A stretch of 6,716 nucleotides of DNA from Planctomycetaceae bacterium (GCA_003506095.1 DNWZ01000504.1:1-6716), one strand, 5' to 3'. Numbered from the stretch's first letter, positions 1 to 6,715 are shown. Notes: generated by a model from the letters alone, not told the origin. Program-made: numbers and translations.

Positions 1-1
1 C

Positions 2-160
2 ACCAGCGCTGATACCCGTGACTTCGCGCGTGTCGCCTGCGTCGACGTCGGTGTCGTTTGTCAGCACGTTGCCGGTTGGGTTGGTTCCGGCGGTGCCATT
101 GGTAACCCCTCCCGTCTCGACAGCGATGGCCGTGTCGGCGACGGCTACTGGCGCATCGTT
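2..160 (-). repeat. VCBS-type repeat 2 (partial, cut by window edge)
   Basis: Residues 2186-2238 (NDAPVAVADTAIAVETGG, then GTNPTGNVLTNDTDVDAGDT) repeat the first 53 residues of the preceding unit with 42 of 53 identical by manual alignment. The DNA at 1-160 is likewise close to that at 388-547. Only about 40% of the unit lies inside, and more copies probably follow in the part of the gene below position 1. Confidence 0.92.
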
Positions 161-3100
161 TGCACCTTGAATCGTCACCGTGATCTGCGTGGTACTTGTC
201 AGACCGCCGCTGTCTTGCATCGTGTAGGTGAAAACGTCGGTCAGCGTATCGCTTGGCGTGCGGAGAGCTTGGACCGTGGCGTTGTTGTTATCGACGTTAT
301 AAGTATAAGATCCATCGGCGGCGATGGTGATGCTGCCGAAGGTGCCGGTGATGGGGGAGGATACAGACCCGGCGGCTGAAGCCTGGACACCAGCGCTGAC
401 ACCGATGACGGTCTTCGTATCGCCAGCGTCGATGTCGGTGTCGTTGGTCAGGACGTTGCCGGTTGGGTTGGTGCCGGAGGTTCCGTTGTTTGTGCCGCCT
501 GCTTCGACAGCGATGGCAGTATCGGCGACGGCGATGGGCGCTTCATTGACATCGGTTATCCCGATGGTCACCACGCGATCGAGCGTCAAGCCTGATGAAT
601 CGGTCGCACGCACCGTGATGTTGTGACTGGTTGCCGCTTCATGATTCAGCAAGCTGCCGTTGGCGACTGTGATTTGGCCCGTGGTGGCGTTGATGGCGAA
701 TCGTCCACCGGCATTGTTGGTCAGCGAGAACGTGGCTGTATCCCATGTGTCCGGGTCGAGTGCTGAAGCGGTCCCGACGACCGTTCCATTCACAGAGTTC
801 TCAGCAACTGCCAGCACGCGATCGGCGGCGAACATGCGGACGTTGTCGAACAGCACCTGCGACGCTGATGAGCTGAACTCAATTCGCAGAGCTTGCCCGA
901 GTGCCGCTGCGTTACCGGCGAACGAATTTCCATCGACATTGAGAGTTACGGTCTGCCAACCGCCTTGAGGGACGCTGACGCTGGTGACTTCACCCAGAAG
1001 AACCGAGCCTGCGAACAGCCGAATCCCAATGGTTCCCACGCTGGTGTCAATGCGATCGCCGACATCGACCATCAACGTGTATTGCTGTGTTGCTGAAAAC
1101 GTTTCGCCGAGTGTTTGCGAAGCGGTGCCATTGTTTAAGAACAATGCATCGGTACCGAGCGTGACATTCTCAGGAAGCTGTGCGTTGCTGGGGTTGATTG
1201 TTCCCGCATTGCCAGCCGTACCCGTCAATGTCCAACCCGCAGCCGCATTCACCGTCGAGCCGTCCCCTACAATCTCCGTTTCAAAGCTGGCATTCGTCAC
1301 CGCGATCGAACGTTGATTGAGATTGATCACCGCCGGTGCGTTGTGAACGGCCATCGACGTTTGCAAGGTGCGGTCAGCGAACTGTAAGAACTCGATGCTC
1401 GAAAGCGTATCGGTTCCGTCGGGCGAACCGGCTCGGTTGTCGACGACCGTATATGTCTGTGGGCCTGTGTTGTAAGTGATTGTGTAATTGGTCCAGTTGC
1501 CCGTAAAGACCGCTGTATCAGCGCCGGTACCACCGTTGATTGTATCGTTCCCTGCGCCGCCCGTGATGACGTTGTTGCCTGTATTGCCGGTCAGCGTGTC
1601 GTTGAAGTTTGAACCGGTCAAGTTCTCAAAATTGGTGATCGTATCGCTTCCGGCTCCGATCGTATTTTGGCTGGTCGTGATCGCTAGGCTGACAGTGACT
1701 CCGGACGTCGCCGAGGCGTAGCTGACCGTATCGATCCCTGCGCCACCATCCATGATGTCGTTGCCGGCACCACCATCGATGACGTTGTTTCCTGAGTCGC
1801 CGGTCAGCGTATCATTGAAGCTCGAGCCGCGAAGGTTCTCAAAGCCGAAGAAGACGTCGCCTGCTGCGTCACCACCGTTGGCCGCTCCCGTCGCTAAGTT
1901 GACTGTCACACCAGCGGTGGAACTGGAGTAGGACAGCGTATCGATACCACCGCCGCCAAACATCGTGTCTGCTCCGGAGCCGCCCTCAATGATGTCGTCG
2001 CCGAAACCACCGTAGAGCACGTCGGCGCCGCTGCCGCCGATGATGAAGTCGGCTCCGGCGTCATCGAGTGTTAAACGCACCGCATCGAGTACCGCGTCCT
2101 GCGAGCTGGTGGCGCTGCCCACATCGGTGAATGAGATGGTCGTGGAAGCACCAAACGCTGTGAACGCGAGTTCGTGATCGACAACGTTCAAACTGCCTGT
2201 CGACAAGATGACTTGATCAAGAACTGTGAGGCCACCTGAAACTACCTGGACACGCAGGCTCTGTTGACCTGCCGAGCCACCGTTTTGCCAAAAGTCGAAT
2301 CCGAGATTGTAGGTACCACCTACTTCGGTGGAAACTGTTTGGCTGATGACACCATTGTTGGCCGTATTCGCGCTGTTGAAAATGGCCGCGTTCGCACCCA
2401 ATACCGCGGTGCCACCGGTGCTGCCTGTGGTCACATTGCCACTGGTTGTCCAACCGGTCAACGTCGATTCAAAACTTCCATTGGTAATTAAGTTCGGGCC
2501 GCCACCGAAGACTGTATCGTTCCCTACGCCGGCGTCGATTGTGTCGGAGCCCAAGCCACCAGCGATCGTATCGTCGCCGTAACTGCCAGTGATGAAGTCG
2601 CTATGGCTTCCGCCGTTGATAATGTCGTGACCCGTGCCGCCCGAAAGATAGTCGCGCCCAGCGTTCCCCGAGATCGTGTCATGATCTTCACCGCCCGCGT
2701 AGCTGTCGGATAACGATCCGCCCGTGAAGGAGTTAGCCCCCGTGGTCCCTTCCGAGTAAGTTCCCGTCGTAGCAACCACTTGTTCGCGGATCGTCAGATT
2801 ATCAACGCCCCACGCCTCGTCGGTCCAGTTTTGATCAAGTGTTGAGCCGAAACCCAGCTTTAACGTCGTGCCAGTTGTATTGATCGTCAGGACATAAGTT
2901 TGAAGTTGGTCAGCCCAGCTTTCGTAGAGAAAGTTTGAATTTCCCGTATCAGGTGTCGTGTCAGCGTGGTTTGCACTACTGGACTGGGTAAATGAGTTTG
3001 CGGATACGATTGAATCGTTCACCCAAACTCGAAAGATCTCCGAATCCCATGAGTCAATACGATTGAACGTAAACGCGATGGTGACTGAGGTTTGGTTGCC

Positions 3101-6100
3101 GGAGAGTTCGAACGTTTTATGAACATCTTGGACACCAACGATTCCGAGTGTCGAGGCATTGGTCGAGGGATTGTTAAAGCTGGCGGCAGAAGTGAGGAAC
3201 GCGCCGAGATCACTGTTGTTGTTAGCGATCGTGCCGCCGGTCCAGCCAGTGAGATTCCCCTCGTTGAATGTCTCCACGATCATTGGCCGCAGCACGACTT
3301 CAGCGGCCGTCAGATCACCATCGGCAAAACGAAATGTTTCGACATTGGTAATGGTATCGATGCCTTCGTTGCCCGTGGTCCGCAAGTCGGTGATGGTGAT
3401 TGTGCCACCGGACTGAGTTACGTTGTAATTGCTACGCACGCCCGTGAAGACAGCGATATCGTTTCCGATCCCGCCATCGATGATGTCATTGCCAGCACCG
3501 CCAATCAGTATATCGTTCCCCGCTCCACCAAAGATCGTATCGTTCCCCGCACCGCCGTAGATCGTGTCGTTGTCGCTGGCGACGAGGGAGATGTTGTCGA
3601 TTAAGGCACCGAACTGATCATTGTCGGCAACCGATTCGCGAAATTCGAGGCGGTCTAGTCCGCCGCTGCCGGTGACGTTTATGGTGCGAGTTACCCACGA
3701 CATGGATGTTGGGTCAAACGTTTCGACCAACGTGCCTCGCCAGTAGACTTCAACGGTTGAGCTCGCCGATGTCGTGCCGCTGCGTCGGGCCACATCATAC
3801 GAAAGCACGAGTGACTCACCTACGATCGTCTGGACATCTTGATAAAATCCGTCGACGGCGGTTTGTGCATCGAGGTCGACGAATCCGGTGTTCATCCCCA
3901 AATCAGTACGATGCTGGATCTGGCCGCCGGTGATCGCGGTCCAACCGGGCAGCGATGTGACGGTTTGGTCGCTGTTGACCGGAGTAGTATGAATCTCGAA
4001 ATCACCGTTAATAAGCCGATTGGTGCTCGTCACAGCCGAACCGCCGATCAGCACATCATTGCCGCCACCGCCGATCAAGGTGTCGTTTCCGCCGTTGCCT
4101 TGCAACGTGTCTCCGGATTGTACGGCGGTCAAATCGTGGACGGAAACATCAGCGAGAATCGCTCCGTTATTTCCGCTCAACTGCAAACTGCGGAACTGCA
4201 ACGTCGTGCTTGAGCCTGTGGCTGTGAAGGTGAAGAACCGCTCTTGCCAATCGGAGTTCGTCGAACTGTGTGTACTCGACGTCGTAATGGTTGACGTTTG
4301 CGAAATCCCTGCGACACTGACTTCAATCGCTCGCGACTGGGTGCCCACGCCATTGGCCGACATCAAGTAGCGTACCGTGTAGGTGTTTCCCGCGACGGTA
4401 CTGAACGATTGTGAGATCGTTCCCGGCGACGTACCGTTCATGTCGATGGATCGGCCCCCCGAAGGGCTTCTTTGCCAGAAGTCATTCAGCAGATCGATGC
4501 TTCCCGCCGTTACGGCCCAACCTCCAAAGGATTGGCCGCTGCTGTAGCTGCTGAACGACCCAGATACCGTCCCGTTAAGGAACTGACCATCGGCCGCCAG
4601 GTTCGGTCCAGCAGCGATTAGGTCCGCGCCGCTCGTCCCGCTGACCGTTTCACTGGCCGACGTGCCGTTAAAGAACTGCGATTGCGCTTGCACGTTCAGT
4701 GCGAACTCCGACGTGCTGCCAAAGCTGCCACTACCGAGATCAACGGTCGCTGTTGCCGTGACGCGATCGCGTCCGGCGAGCATGATGCCACTGAGCATTG
4801 TATTGAAACTAGCATTCCCCGATCCATCGGTGGTTACATTTACAAAGCCGAGATAACGCTGTGCTTCGCCATAGCCGCTGCTATCCTGGGTTCCATCGGT
4901 ATTGGAGAAGAACTCGATGCGATAGGTCGTGTTGGCGTTTGAATTGAGAGAACCGCTGATGGTCGTTCCCGTCGCACCTGTCACCGCGGCGGTTAGAACT
5001 GGAAAGTTCTGGAGTCCATTGGGGCCGCTATCGCCATCGCCGACGTCGTTTAATGTGACACCGTTGTTCGCTAAGTCGATGCCGAGATCGTTACTCGCTA
5101 CGATGATGTTCTGCACAATCGATACGTTGGTTGCGGAATTGAGGACACGAATCCCATCACCCGCACTTGCGATGCTGCTACTGTTATCTGCGGTCGCACC
5201 GATCAGGTTACCGAAGATCTGAATGTTCGAGACATTGCTGACGGCAATGCCCGCGACATCGTTTCCAGAGATAACGTTACCTTCGCCTGCGGATAAGCCA
5301 CCAATCACGGTATTGTCGGCGCCCGCCTCAAGCCAAATCCCTATGTTGCCGTTGCCGCGGTCCACTGAACCGGTAGCATCGGTTCCAATATAGTTTCCAC
5401 GAATAATGTTCCCCGAGGCTCCCGTGCTTTGGATCGAGATGCCGAAGTTCGAGTTGCCGGAGATCACATTGCGATCCAGCGCTGAACTGCCGCCAATGAT
5501 GTTGCCGGAGGCTTCCCAGATATTGACACCATTGGCGTTGGCATTGATCGTCAATCCATCAGCAGACAGTCCCAGATAATTGCCTGCGATCGTGTTGTTG
5601 TTTGAACCGGCGATATCGATTGCATCACTCGTAAAACCGGTAATCGCAAATCCGCGAATCGTCGAGCCGCTGCTGGTGCCACCATATAAACGGAATCCAT
5701 CGACGATCGTTCCACCACCGTGTAGCACGATAAGGGGTGTACCGGCATAGTCTGATTCCGTCGCTGCGTTGATGGTGACTTGATCGGTGATCGTCGGCAG
5801 GATGGACGACAAGTTGATCGTATGCACGCCGCCGCCGGCAATGTTGAACGTGATCGTATCGTGCCCCGCCAAAGCATTTGCATCCAAAATCGCTTGACGC
5901 AAGCTACCCGCACCGCTGTCGTTGGTGTTGGTGACGGTGAACGTCGCCAGTAAACCTTCCCATTCGGCTTGAAGTGCCGCGCTGACGACGATTTGCGTTT
6001 CGATTTCGCCGATGTTGTATTCGAGCAACCAGTTACCACCCAGCGACTCGTCACCGACCAGCGTTTCGCTGGCCGCTATGTCGAGTCCCGTCCACTGGGC

Positions 6101-6715
6101 GATCGATCCGAGCAGATCACGGCCGGCTTGCGTGCTGGCCAGATCGCAGCCATAGAACATCAAGTCGCCGCCTGGCTTCAAGACGTTTGCCCACTGGGCA
6201 AATTCAGCTTGGCGATGGTTTGCGGCATTTGCATCAAACCACGTGTTGCCGAACTTAAATGCGCGGTCGGTACCGTGGGTGATGAAGTGGACGGCGTCGA
6301 GCCGTTGGCCGAACTGCGATAAGTGGTTGTTGATCTGTTCTAAGCCATCGGAATTGCTGTCGATCAAGGCGATTTCCAGCAACGCACCGGTACCGACGCG
6401 GCTGGTCAGATCGGCCAGAATCGATTCATAATCCGCGACTCCGGTGTCGACAAACACCAGTTCGATCCGCAGGAATGCGGTATCGTCAATCGACGGATCG
6501 ACGACCACCGTATCGTCTTCGTCGCCAACGACCAGCTCGCTATCAAGCGTATAAATCCATTGTGATTGAACATCTTGAGATACGGCGACCTGCGTTTCGA
6601 TGCTGCCAACGACGTATTCAAAATCCCAATCGCCGCCCAGGTCGGAATGTCCCGTCAAGTTATCGCTGGCCGCTACATCGGCACCCGTCAACATCGCGAT
6701 CGAATCGACCAACGC
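2..6715 (-). CDS. Giant modular surface/secreted protein (DUF4347, beta-helix, RTX, beta-sandwich, cadherin, VCBS), partial at both ends
   Basis: One minus-strand frame is open without a stop for 2,238 codons; the first complete codon is at 6715-6713 and the last at 4-2. Residue numbers in all entries count from that first codon. The translation gives recognisable domains throughout: DUF4347 tail (1-41), DUF4347 (about 85-240), beta-helix (259-575), beta domain (576-675), RTX blocks alternating with beta-sandwiches (681-1733), a serralysin-like segment (1734-1790), a further sandwich (1804-1964), cadherin-like (1965-2056) and VCBS repeats (2057-2238). Composition is rich in Gly, Asn, Asp, Thr and Ser; I count one Cys and five Lys. 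No start is chosen because an earlier DUF4347 is cut by the window edge, so the gene begins beyond 6716. Proteins of this kind are exported and act outside the cell in adhesion or matrix binding. RTX proteins often use type I secretion, but the C-terminal signal would lie beyond position 1. I see no frameshift. The reading frame is near certain; the biological role is inferred. Confidence 0.96.
161..547 (-). repeat. VCBS-type repeat 1 (complete, 129 residues)
   Basis: Residues 2057-2185 begin NEAPIAVADTAIAVEAGG and include GTNPTGNVLTNDTDIDAGDT, FGSITIAADGSYTYNVDN (FGSITI strand, GSYTY core), DTLTDVFTYTMQDSGGLTST and a TVTIQGAND ending. These are the VCBS / bacterial cadherin-like signatures GNVLTNDTD.DAGD, G.Y.Y and D.FTYT..D..G. 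The next copy starts exactly 387 bp downstream in the gene. These repeats build long stalks in giant adhesins. The array continues past the window edge. Confidence 0.93.
548..823 (-). repeat. Cadherin-like repeat
   Basis: Residues 1965-2056 read VLAVAENSVNGTVVGTASAL (1967-1986), DPDTWDTATFSLTNNAGGRF (1987-2006), INATTGQITVANGSLLNHEA (2008-2027) and then VRATDSSGLT...VTIGITDVNEAP. All cadherin signatures are present: the AENS.NGT start, the DPD Ca2+ motif, F.IN..TGQITV, LNHE, V.ATDSSG and the closing DVNEAP. It is about 92 residues long and a single copy is visible. Such domains give Ca2+-dependent rigidity and adhesion to bacterial surface fibres. Confidence 0.92.
824..1306 (-). other. Beta-sandwich 5, carbohydrate-binding-like
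   Basis: Residues 1804-1964 start IAVTNASFETE (1804-1814), then AAGWTLTGTAGNAGTINP (1825-1842), DALFLNNGTASQTLGETF (1856-1873), QYTLMVDVGDRID (1878-1890), IGIRLFAGSVLLGEV (1896-1910), WQTVTLNVDG (1920-1929), LRIEFSSS (1943-1950) and VLFDNVRMFA (1954-1963). N.SFE...GW, a repeated Q.Y.L.VDVG...IRL.AG strand pair and a closing FDNVRM strand fit a PEP-CTERM-associated/CBM-like jelly-roll. Unlike the other four it lies after the RTX section, directly before the cadherin-like repeat. Confidence 0.72.
1346..1516 (-). other. Second post-RTX capping segment (serralysin C-terminal-like)
   Basis: Residues 1734-1790 (TAVFTGNWTNYTITYNTGPQ, TYTVVDNRAGSPDGTDTLSS, IEFLQFADRTL) repeat the logic of the cap at 1087-1142: AVFTG...NY.I, then V.D.R, then GTDTL..IEFLQFADR. 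It marks the end of the last RTX block in the window. What follows is not Ca2+-roll sequence. Confidence 0.78.
1517..2065 (-). repeat. RTX segment 5 with a tandem 70-residue unit
   Basis: Residues 1551-1733 start with regular units (GADFIIGG, SGADVLYGG, FGDDIIEGG, SGADTMFGG) and then a larger unit repeated in tandem. Each copy has IDTxSYxSxTxGVTVxL (at 1591 and 1661), an F.NL.GS.FNDTLTG strand pair (FNDTLTG at 1633 and 1704) and a GGAGND turn (at 1648 and 1719). The two starts are 70 residues (210 bp) apart. This composite of a GVTVNL strand and an RTX turn is common in bacterial haemolysin-type Ca2+-binding proteins. Confidence 0.9.
2066..2497 (-). other. Beta-sandwich 4, CBM4/9-like, inserted in RTX array
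   Basis: Residues 1407-1550 begin PNLITNGSFESTLTGWTTSG (1407-1426), continue with GVISQTVSTEVGGTYNLGFD (1455-1474), FWQNGG (1475-1480), SLRVQVVSGGLTVLDQVI (1486-1503), HELAFTAFGASTTISFTDVG (1514-1533) and end with AVLDAVRLTLDD (1541-1552). NLITNGSFE...GW...G and the late LDAVRL strand are characteristic of CBM4/9-like and related carbohydrate-binding jelly-rolls. RTX repeats run directly into and out of it, with GGGPNL before and DDAGADFIIGG after. Confidence 0.76.
2498..2746 (-). repeat. RTX segment 4, degenerate, His-containing
   Basis: Residues 1324-1406 form about eight to nine nonapeptides: ANSFTGG, SLSDSYAGG, EDHDTISGN, AGRDYLSGG, TGHDIINGG, SHSDFITGS, YGDDTIAGG, LGSDTIDAG and VGNDTVFGG. 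The Asp ligand is kept in almost all. The preceding position carries His in two units (His1345, His1363), and His1371 lies one residue earlier in its unit, while regular RTX units usually have Asn, Ala or Asp there. The block ends at FGGG-PNL, where beta-sandwich 4 begins. Confidence 0.88.
2780..3283 (-). other. Beta-sandwich 3, Trp-rich WGVDN type
   Basis: Residues 1145-1312 include VETFNEGNLTGWTGGTIANN (1147-1166), VQDVHKTFELSGNQTSVTIA (1195-1214), RIDSWDSEIFRVWVND (1219-1234), WADQLQTYVLTI (1267-1278), KLGFGSTLDQNWTDEAWGVD (1286-1305) and NLTIRE (1306-1311). This differs from the other sandwiches: it has its own F-RIDSWD-E-F-VWVN core and ends in DEAWGVDNL. I recall this set recurring in RTX-associated secreted proteins, but I cannot name a Pfam family with confidence. 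Exposed Trp residues would suit sugar binding (inference). Confidence 0.65.
3290..3457 (-). other. Post-RTX capping segment (serralysin C-terminal-like)
   Basis: Residues 1087-1142 follow the repeats with IAVFTGVRSNYNVTQSGGT (1087-1105), ITITDLRTTGNEGIDTITNV (1106-1125) and ETFRFADGDLT (1126-1136). The order D.AVF.G...NY.V, then V.D.R, then GtDT..NVE.FRFADG is the usual cap after RTX repeats in serralysin- and adhesin-type proteins. A related segment occurs at 1346-1516. Such caps nucleate folding of the beta-roll on Ca2+ binding. Confidence 0.8.
3458..3574 (-). repeat. RTX segment 3, four regular nonapeptides
   Basis: Residues 1048-1086 contain DNDTIYGGAGNDTIFGG and continue with GGAGNDILI, GGAGNDIID and GGIGND, giving four consecutive GGxGND repeats starting at 1054, 1063, 1072 and 1081. 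This is the most canonical RTX stretch in the window and should form a Ca2+-loaded parallel beta-roll. The DNA shows a matching 27-bp periodicity. Confidence 0.93.
3578..4021 (-). other. Beta-sandwich 2, carbohydrate-binding-module-like
   Basis: Residues 899-1046 run from NRLINGDFE (899-907) through LPGWTAITGGQIQ (922-934), GFVDLDAQTAVDGFYQDV (944-961), LVLSYDVARRSG (969-980), VEVYWRGTLVETF (988-1000), DRLEFRE (1021-1027) and ALIDNISLVA (1037-1046). The NGDFE opening, the PGW motif, paired LSYD...V.V.W strands and the closing IDNISL are the hallmarks of CBM4/9- or DUF642-like galactose-binding folds. It is divergent in sequence from sandwich 1. The ligand is unknown. Confidence 0.72.
4040..4120 (-). 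repeat. RTX segment 2 (short)
   Basis: Residues 866-892 read QSGDTLQGNGGNDTLIGGGG and on to NDVLIGG, about three Ca2+-binding nonapeptides (GGxGNDxLx) with a 9-residue, 27-bp period. Asp878 and Asp887 hold the conserved Ca2+-ligand position. The block ends at IGG-SAVTSTN, where the next beta-sandwich begins. Confidence 0.85.
4130..4606 (-). other. Beta-sandwich 1, choice-of-anchor C / DUF642-like, inserted between RTX segments
   Basis: Residues 704-862 include FGGWAVTAGSIDLL (730-743), FWQRSPSGGRSIDMNG (746-761), PGTISQSFSTVAGNTYTVRY (764-783), DWQERFFTFTATG (822-834) and GAILADVSV (851-859). The order GW.V..GSIDL, WQ.S.GGRSIDMNG, GTISQ.F.T..G..Y is typical of choice-of-anchor C / DUF642-like jelly-rolls, which are galactose-binding-like folds. 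A carbohydrate-binding role is plausible but not shown. It sits between two RTX fragments. Confidence 0.7.
4607..4675 (-). repeat. Short degenerate RTX-like segment 1
   Basis: Residues 681-703 (FFNGTSASETVSGTSGADLI, then AAG) resemble the start of an RTX beta-roll: ETVSGTSGADLIAAG mimics the GTxGxDxIxxG repeat. The series stops after about one nonapeptide at AAG-PNL, where a beta-sandwich begins. RTX repeats resume only after that sandwich. This looks like the first half of a split RTX block; with so few repeats the call is moderate. Confidence 0.55.
4691..4990 (-). other. Beta domain that follows beta-helices (YRIEFFSN type)
   Basis: Residues 576-675 carry TTYRIEFFSNTDG (596-608), SSGYGEAQRYLGF (612-624), VTTDGSGNASF (627-637), RVTATATVD (651-659) and STSEFALNV (667-675). 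This is the small all-beta domain commonly found directly after CSLREA-type beta-helices in large bacterial surface proteins. It probably caps the helix and links it to the RTX section. No catalytic role is known to me. Confidence 0.75.
4991..5941 (-). other. Right-handed parallel beta-helix domain with CSLREA-like entry motif
   Basis: Residues 259-575 open with FTVTNTNDSGAGSLRQAI, the usual entry to a CSLREA-type beta-helix, followed by DTITFNI and LPTITDQVTIN. The rungs that follow are Asn/Gly/Ile-rich: TIRGFAITGF (352-361), NNTIAGNYLGL (373-383), GNIIGG (404-409), RNVISGNSNFGISI (415-428), GNIIRGNYIGTDATG (435-449), GNVISGNDVAGIAV (479-492) and IFGNLIG (500-506). These are NosD/pectate-lyase-like helix repeats with stacked Asn ladders. 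The family includes both polysaccharide-active enzymes and passive stalk or binding domains. I see no clear catalytic set, so a binding or structural role is more likely. It begins about 18 residues after DUF4347 ends. Confidence 0.87.
5996..6463 (-). other. DUF4347 domain, complete, with His/Cys pair
   Basis: Residues about 85-240 show the family pattern in order: ELVFVDTGVADYE (85-97), ALIDSNSDGLEQI (116-128), DAVHFITHG (140-148), LKPGGDLMFYGCDLAS (179-194), TGLDIAAS (209-216), LGGNWLLEY (225-233) and GEIETQ (236-241). The domain is common near the N-terminal side of giant repeat proteins and has no settled function that I know of. His147 followed by Gly, then Cys190 at the end of a hydrophobic strand, recalls the catalytic dyad layout of CHAT/C25-type caspase-fold peptidases. 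That resemblance is my reading and not established here. Family membership is secure; protease activity is speculative. Confidence 0.88.
6593..6715 (-). other. C-terminal tail of a first DUF4347 domain (truncated by window edge)
   Basis: Residues 1-41 match the end of the complete DUF4347 that follows. LVDSIAMLTGADVAAS here aligns with LLGSIAQWTGLDIAAS at 201-216, and LGGDWDFEY...GSIETQ aligns with LGGNWLLEY...GEIETQ at 225-241. The pattern TGADVAAS, then LGGDW, then IET is the usual ending of the family. The protein therefore carries at least two DUF4347 copies in tandem. The catalytic-looking half of this copy lies outside the window. An Asp/Glu-rich linker (about 48-84) joins it to the next copy. 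Confidence 0.85.

Noticed and set aside
324..1316. Several plus-strand open frames rich in Val, Pro, Ala and Ser
   Set aside because: They are the antisense image of the VCBS, cadherin and sandwich domains. Their hydrophobic low-complexity look is a codon artefact, not membrane proteins.
3458..3574. Short regular DNA repeats that could suggest a CRISPR or other repeat array
   Set aside because: The 27-bp period is in frame and encodes GGxGND nonapeptides. There are no conserved repeats separated by unique spacers.
3092..3604. A plus-strand open frame of 170 codons
   Set aside because: It lies antisense to the RTX/sandwich coding region, has no recognisable domain, and its openness follows from the repetitive Asp/Gly/Thr codons on the other strand.
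5551..6054. A minus-strand open frame of 167 codons in a second frame
   Set aside because: It is out of frame with the giant ORF and gives an Arg/Ser/Thr-rich product with no domain, while the main frame here encodes clear DUF4347 and beta-helix motifs.
6690..6715. ATG codon at residue 8 as a possible start
   Set aside because: It lies within a DUF4347 tail, and the frame is open up to the window edge, so translation clearly begins upstream.
2..6715. A frameshift or pseudogene explanation for the long gene
   Set aside because: The single frame yields continuous recognisable domains from edge to edge with no stop and no frame change.
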